Assembly (NCBI GenBank): GCA_023301245.1
Contig: JALZUV010000271.1
Span: 1 to 8,571, forward strand
From: Rickettsiales bacterium
GTDB taxonomy: Bacteria > Pseudomonadota > Alphaproteobacteria > Rickettsiales > JALZUV01
Length of the DNA stretch: 8,571 nucleotides
Direction: 5' to 3'
Positions 6,164 to 8,571 of the stretch are shown here, piece by piece. Every line of letters begins with the position of its first letter. The first letter of the stretch is position 1. The position numbers were made by a program, and so were the translations under genes. Below the pieces are notes generated by a model. The model was given only the letters and a program-made list of their open reading frames with translations. It did no database searches and was not told the origin of the DNA.

Positions 6164-6215
6164 TTTTACCCTGATATTTGTTGCATAAAACCTTGCCTTA
6201 AAGGGCGCTGATTGC

Positions 6216-6236
6216 TAATGCTAATTTACAGCATTA
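6216..6236 (+). repeat. Small hairpin just before tRNA-Gly
   Basis: TAATGCT (6216-6222) pairs with AGCATTA (6230-6236) around a 7-base loop, ending two bases before the tRNA. A tandem GCTAAT-GCTAAT (6214-6225) overlaps it. A role in 5' processing of the tRNA precursor is possible. Confidence 0.35.
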
Positions 6237-6238
6237 TT

Positions 6239-6312
6239 GCGGATATAGTTCAATGGTAGAACATTAGCCTTCCAAGCTAAATACCCGGGTTCGATTCCCG
6301 GTATCCGCTCCA
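6239..6312 (+). tRNA. tRNA-Gly (anticodon UCC)
   Basis: A complete 74-base cloverleaf. The acceptor GCGGATA pairs with TATCCGC, followed by T and an encoded CCA. The anticodon stem TTAGC/GCTAA holds loop CTTCCAA with anticodon TCC at 6271-6273. The T arm CCGGG/CCCGG surrounds TTCGATT. It ends 34 bases before the gatB start with no terminator between, so tRNA and gatB are probably transcribed together and separated by tRNA processing. Confidence 0.96.
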
Positions 6313-6346
6313 ATGCTCCCCACAAAAAAATTGTTTCGAGGCATCT

Positions 6347-7807
6347 ATGAGCGAACCCTATATCATCAAAGGCAATACGGGCGATTGGGAAGTTGTGCTG
6401 GGGCTTGAAGTTCATGCGCAAATTTCGACCAACGCAAAATTATTTTCAGGTTCTGCGACTGAATTTGGTGCCGAGCCTAACAGCCAAGTAAGCTTTGTTG
6501 ATGCCGCAATGCCAGGTATGTTACCTGTGATAAATGAAGTGGCCGTTGAACAAGCCGTTCGCACAGGTTTAGGCTTAAAAGCCCAAATCAATAATCGCTC
6601 CGTGTTTGACCGTAAAAACTATTTCTACGCTGACCTTCCACAAGGTTACCAAATCTCACAATTCCTCGACCCTATCGTAGGCGAAGGCACGCTAACAATT
6701 GATATGCCTGATGGCACGGCGCGCGACATTGGTATTACGCGCCTACATATGGAACAAGATGCAGGTAAATCGCTGCATGAAGCCTCTCCTGACAGTACGT
6801 TTATTGACCTGAACCGTTCAGGCATCGCGCTGATGGAGATTGTATCCGAACCTGATATGCGTAGCCCGCTTGAGGCCGCACTCTACATGAAGAAACTCCG
6901 CGCAATTGTACGTTACCTAGGTACGTGCGATGGCGATATGGAGAAGGGCTCAATGCGTTGCGATGCTAACGTTTCGGTTCGTAAAGTGGGCGACCCTGTG
7001 CTTGGAGATCGCTGCGAGATTAAAAACCTAAACTCGATGCGTTTCATGCAAAAAGCAATTGAATTTGAGGCAAACCGCCAAGTGGTTATCCTCGAAGATG
7101 GTGGCAGCATTGCCCAAGAAACTCGTCTGTATGATGCGGATAAAAACGAAACCCGCACCATGCGTAGTAAAGAAGATGCGCATGACTACCGCTACTTCCC
7201 CGACCCAGATTTACTGCCGCTAGAATTTAGCCAAGAATATGTCGATAAAATTAAAGCGACCTTGCCAGAATTGCCCGACGATAAAAAGAACCGCTACGTT
7301 GCCGACATGGGCTTAACCCCTTATGACGCTAGTGTTTTAGTATCTGACAAAGCCTACGCTGAGTATTTTGAAGAAGTGGCGAACGACAATAGCCCAAAAC
7401 TTGCTGCGAACTGGATGACAGGCGAGCTTTTTGCACGCTTAAATAAGCTCGAAAAAGATATTGAAGATTCTCCCGTGACTCCCCAAGCTTTCGGCGGGTT
7501 GCTAGCACTCATCGAAGATAACACCATCTCAGGAAAAATCGCCAAAGATGTGCTAGATAAAATGTTCGAAACAGGCGCGGATGCCGCGACCATCGTTGAG
7601 CAAGAAGGCCTAAAACAAGTCACCGACACAGGCGCTATTGAAGCCATGATAGACGAAGTGCTAACCGCCAATGCCGATAAAGTAGCCGCCTATAAAGGCG
7701 GACAAGAAAAGCTATTCGGCTTCTTCGTAGGGCAAGTGATGAAAGCATCTCAAGGCAAAGCCAACCCGAAAGCGGTTAACGAGGTTTTGAAACAAAAACT
7801 CTCTTAA
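6347..7807 (+). CDS. gatB: GatB, aspartyl/glutamyl-tRNA amidotransferase subunit B
   Basis: The kinase subunit of the GatCAB complex, which converts Glu-tRNA(Gln) and, in many bacteria, Asp-tRNA(Asn) to the amide forms in the cytoplasm. It is 486 residues, normal for the family. The cradle/kinase domain shows VVLGLEVHAQ (17-26), KNYFYADLPQGYQISQ (90-105) and the family signature DLNRSGIALMEIVSEPD (154-170); Ala replaces the Pro found in many other bacteria. DYRYFPDPDLLPL (280-292) follows, then the C-terminal helical tail domain of YqeY type (about 330-486). The start is ATG 6347, five bases after GAGG (6338-6341). gatC and gatA are not in the window, so gatB stands apart from its partners. 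It follows tRNA-Gly closely and likely shares its transcript. Confidence 0.97.
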   Translation: MSEPYIIKGNTGDWEVVLGLEVHAQISTNAKLFSGSATEFGAEPNSQVSFVDAAMPGMLPVINEVAVEQAVRTGLGLKAQINNRSVFDRKNYFYADLPQGYQISQFLDPIVGEGTLTIDMPDGTARDIGITRLHMEQDAGKSLHEASPDSTFIDLNRSGIALMEIVSEPDMRSPLEAALYMKKLRAIVRYLGTCDGDMEKGSMRCDANVSVRKVGDPVLGDRCEIKNLNSMRFMQKAIEFEANRQVVILEDGGSIAQETRLYDADKNETRTMRSKEDAHDYRYFPDPDLLPLEFSQEYVDKIKATLPELPDDKKNRYVADMGLTPYDASVLVSDKAYAEYFEEVANDNSPKLAANWMTGELFARLNKLEKDIEDSPVTPQAFGGLLALIEDNTISGKIAKDVLDKMFETGADAATIVEQEGLKQVTDTGAIEAMIDEVLTANADKVAAYKGGQEKLFGFFVGQVMKASQGKANPKAVNEVLKQKLS

Positions 7808-7832
7808 CCGAAATAAATATCCTTCCACCCAA

Positions 7833-7861
7833 CCGAAATACCCGCGTAGGCGGGTATCCAG
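7833..7861 (+). repeat. Left copy of the 29-base palindromic repeat
   Basis: A perfect hairpin, ATACCCGC-GTAG-GCGGGTAT (7838-7857), is flanked by CCGAA on the left and CCAG on the right. It is an inverted copy of 8198-8226, with 27 of 29 bases identical; the two differences form one base pair. It lies 25 bases after the gatB stop. Its first bases (with AA before) also occur as AACCGAAATA at 7806-7815, overlapping the stop, making a 10-base direct repeat with 7831-7840. It resembles the widespread ATTCCCGC...GCGGGAAT repeats (such as dRS3 of Neisseria). Confidence 0.9.
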
Positions 7862-7875
7862 CTAAATGAAATAAC

Positions 7876-7899
7876 TGACTCCTGCTTTTGAGGGAGTTA
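7876..7899 (+). promoter_or_regulatory. Leader hairpin covering the SD of the GIY-YIG gene
   Basis: TGACTCC (7876-7882) pairs with GGAGTTA (7893-7899), including one G-U pair, around a 10-base loop. The only good SD, AGGGAG (7891-7896), lies mostly within the 3' arm and is 13 bases from the ATG, which is long. Translation may therefore be kept low. Confidence 0.45.
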
Positions 7900-7909
7900 C
7901 GGTTTTCCT

Positions 7910-8197
7910 ATGAAGCAGCCCGCTGTTTATATTTTGACCAATGAGCGTAATGGTACGTTATATATCGGAATGACGACGAATTTAGTGCGACGAATATATG
8001 AACATCGAACGAATGTGGTTGAAGGTTTTTCTAAAAAATATCAAACAAACATGCTCGTTTATTTCGAATTGTATGACGGTATTGAAGATGCCGCATTGCG
8101 TGAAAAGCAGATGAAAAAATGGAATCGCGCCTGGAAGTTACGCCTGATTGAGGAATTGAATCCTGATTGGAATGATTTATTTGACGAGCTATCGTAA
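7910..8197 (+). CDS. Single-domain GIY-YIG nuclease family protein (YhbQ/UPF0213-like)
   Basis: A 95-residue protein that is essentially one GIY-YIG endonuclease domain. The motif halves are VYIL (6-9) and LYIG (17-20), with the family-typical basic segment LVRRIYEHR (25-33; Arg28 and His32) and Glu65 in LREKQMKKW, the expected metal-binding residue. A conserved-looking tail KLRLIEELNPDW (76-87) follows. All expected catalytic positions are present, so it is probably active or recently so. The domain nicks or cuts DNA in family members of known function; the substrate here is unknown. There is no extra DNA-binding domain. It is bounded by inverted palindromes, with the right one abutting the stop codon. 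The start is ATG 7910; its SD is distant and lies in a hairpin. Confidence 0.93.
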   Translation: MKQPAVYILTNERNGTLYIGMTTNLVRRIYEHRTNVVEGFSKKYQTNMLVYFELYDGIEDAALREKQMKKWNRAWKLRLIEELNPDWNDLFDELS

Positions 8198-8226
8198 CTG
8201 GATTCCCGCCTACGCGGGAATTTCGG
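8198..8226 (-). repeat. Right copy of the 29-base palindromic repeat
   Basis: A perfect hairpin, ATTCCCGC-CTAC-GCGGGAAT (8202-8221), is preceded by CTGG and followed by TTCGG. It is the inverted copy of 7833-7861. It starts on the base after the GIY-YIG stop codon, so it forms the 3' end of that transcript. No T-run follows, so it would not be a classical intrinsic terminator, though it could stabilise the mRNA end. Confidence 0.9.
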
Positions 8227-8236
8227 ACTTAGGCAT

Positions 8237-8264
8237 CTTGAAATCTGATTAAAAAGCCCCATAT
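8237..8264 (+). promoter_or_regulatory. Consensus RpoH (sigma-32) heat-shock promoter of htpG
   Basis: CTTGAAA (8237-8243) and CCCCATAT (8257-8264) are separated by 13 bases. Both boxes match the sigma-32 consensus CTTGAAA / CCCCATNT without mismatch. The predicted start, near 8271, gives a leader of about 26 bases. htpG is a known heat-shock gene. The promoter begins 11 bases after the palindromic repeat. Confidence 0.92.
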
Positions 8265-8296
8265 CACCTCCATAGAATAAATTATATGAGGGTATT

Positions 8297-8571
8297 ATGG
8301 CTGACGCTAAAACTAAGAAGAAAACGGAATCTAAAACCAGTGACGCTAAGGTAGAGAAGCACGAATTTTCGGCGGAGATATCGAAGGTGTTGAAGCTGAT
8401 GATTCACTCGCTTTACACGAATAAAGATATTTTCCTGCGCGAGCTGATTTCGAATGCATCGGATGCGTGCGACAAGTTGCGTTATCAAGCTTTATCGAAC
8501 GATAAGCTGATGGGTAAAAATACGGATTTGAAAATTTCTATCTCGGCTAATGAAGGCGAACGCACGCTGAC
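8297..8571 (+). CDS. htpG: HtpG, Hsp90 family chaperone (5' part)
   Basis: The first 91 codons; the gene runs off the window. HtpG is the cytoplasmic bacterial Hsp90, an ATP-driven dimeric chaperone. The visible part is the start of the N-terminal GHKL ATPase domain: EFSAEISKVLKLMIHSLYTN (23-42), then FLRELISNASDACDKLRY (46-63), with Glu49 (catalytic base), Asn53 (Mg/ATP contact) and Asp56 in the expected pattern. ATG 8297 is supported by the SD GAGGG (8288-8292), four bases away. The first 20 or so residues form an unusual Lys-rich extension (six Lys in residues 5-18) before the family core begins. In E. coli the core starts within a few residues of Met1. No alternative in-frame ATG removes the extension. 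Heat-shock promoter directly upstream. Confidence 0.96.
   Translation, partial: MADAKTKKKTESKTSDAKVEKHEFSAEISKVLKLMIHSLYTNKDIFLRELISNASDACDKLRYQALSNDKLMGKNTDLKISISANEGERTL

Larger units (their letters stand above)
7833..8226 (+). mobile_element. Candidate mini-element: GIY-YIG gene between inverted palindromic repeats
   Basis: A 394-base unit made of the left palindrome, a short leader, one nuclease gene and the right palindrome. The right repeat begins on the base after the stop codon. The ends are inverted relative to each other, as in a transposable unit, but I see no target-site duplication at the outer edges. Mobility or past mobility is inferred from architecture only. It is inserted between gatB and the htpG promoter. 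Confidence 0.45.

Noticed and set aside
5949..6188. A 79-codon plus-strand open frame and minus-strand frames at 5979-6164 and 6221-6421
   Set aside because: They lie across the tRNA genes; tRNA sequence often leaves open frames and these have no SD support.
7838..7857. The palindrome after gatB as an intrinsic terminator
   Set aside because: The stem is strong but no T-run follows; the inverted second copy shows it belongs to a repeat family.
8059..8262. A 67-codon minus-strand open frame spanning the GIY-YIG gene end and the palindrome
   Set aside because: It is antisense to a well-supported gene and covers the repeat and the htpG promoter; no SD is evident.

Overview
The window looks like the chromosome of an alphaproteobacterium of moderate-to-low GC. 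The evidence is the order clpX - lon - hup (HU) - tRNA-Val - tRNA-Asp, the alphaproteobacterial style of the Lon, HU and GatB proteins, and heat-shock promoters of the RpoH type. The order or genus cannot be named from this sequence alone.

Layout. Positions 1-726 hold the 3' part of clpX, ending in a weak hairpin terminator. A 285-base gap rich in inverted repeats follows, with a good RpoH-type promoter at 954-981 in front of lon (1012-3408). Convergent to lon, and sharing its stop-codon bases, is a 606-residue protein gene on the minus strand (3405-5225) that I do not recognise. It is cysteine-free, with a duplicated N-terminal module, five copies of a short Ser...Glu-Tyr motif and a Lys-rich C-terminus. 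It separates lon from hup, which are usually neighbours. The divergent gap 5226-5527 contains a compact nested inverted-repeat structure (5346-5450) that folds as a three-way junction just upstream of hup (5528-5821). After the strong hup terminator come tRNA-Val(UAC), tRNA-Asp(GUC) and tRNA-Gly(UCC), then gatB (6347-7807). Between gatB and htpG sits a 394-base cassette (7833-8226): a single-domain GIY-YIG nuclease gene bracketed by 29-base inverted copies of a hairpin repeat. The window ends in the first 91 codons of htpG, which has a full-consensus RpoH promoter (8237-8264).

How it fits together. ClpX, Lon and HtpG form a protein quality-control set; lon and htpG carry visible heat-shock promoters. 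HU, the tRNAs and GatB are growth-linked housekeeping functions. The accessory content is the orphan 606-residue gene and the GIY-YIG/palindrome cassette.

The best candidates for something undescribed are (1) the GIY-YIG gene with flanking palindromes that differ only by a compensatory base-pair change, (2) the three-way-junction element upstream of hup, and (3) the repeat-containing orphan protein. All structure calls were made by eye from base pairing, without folding software or database searches.
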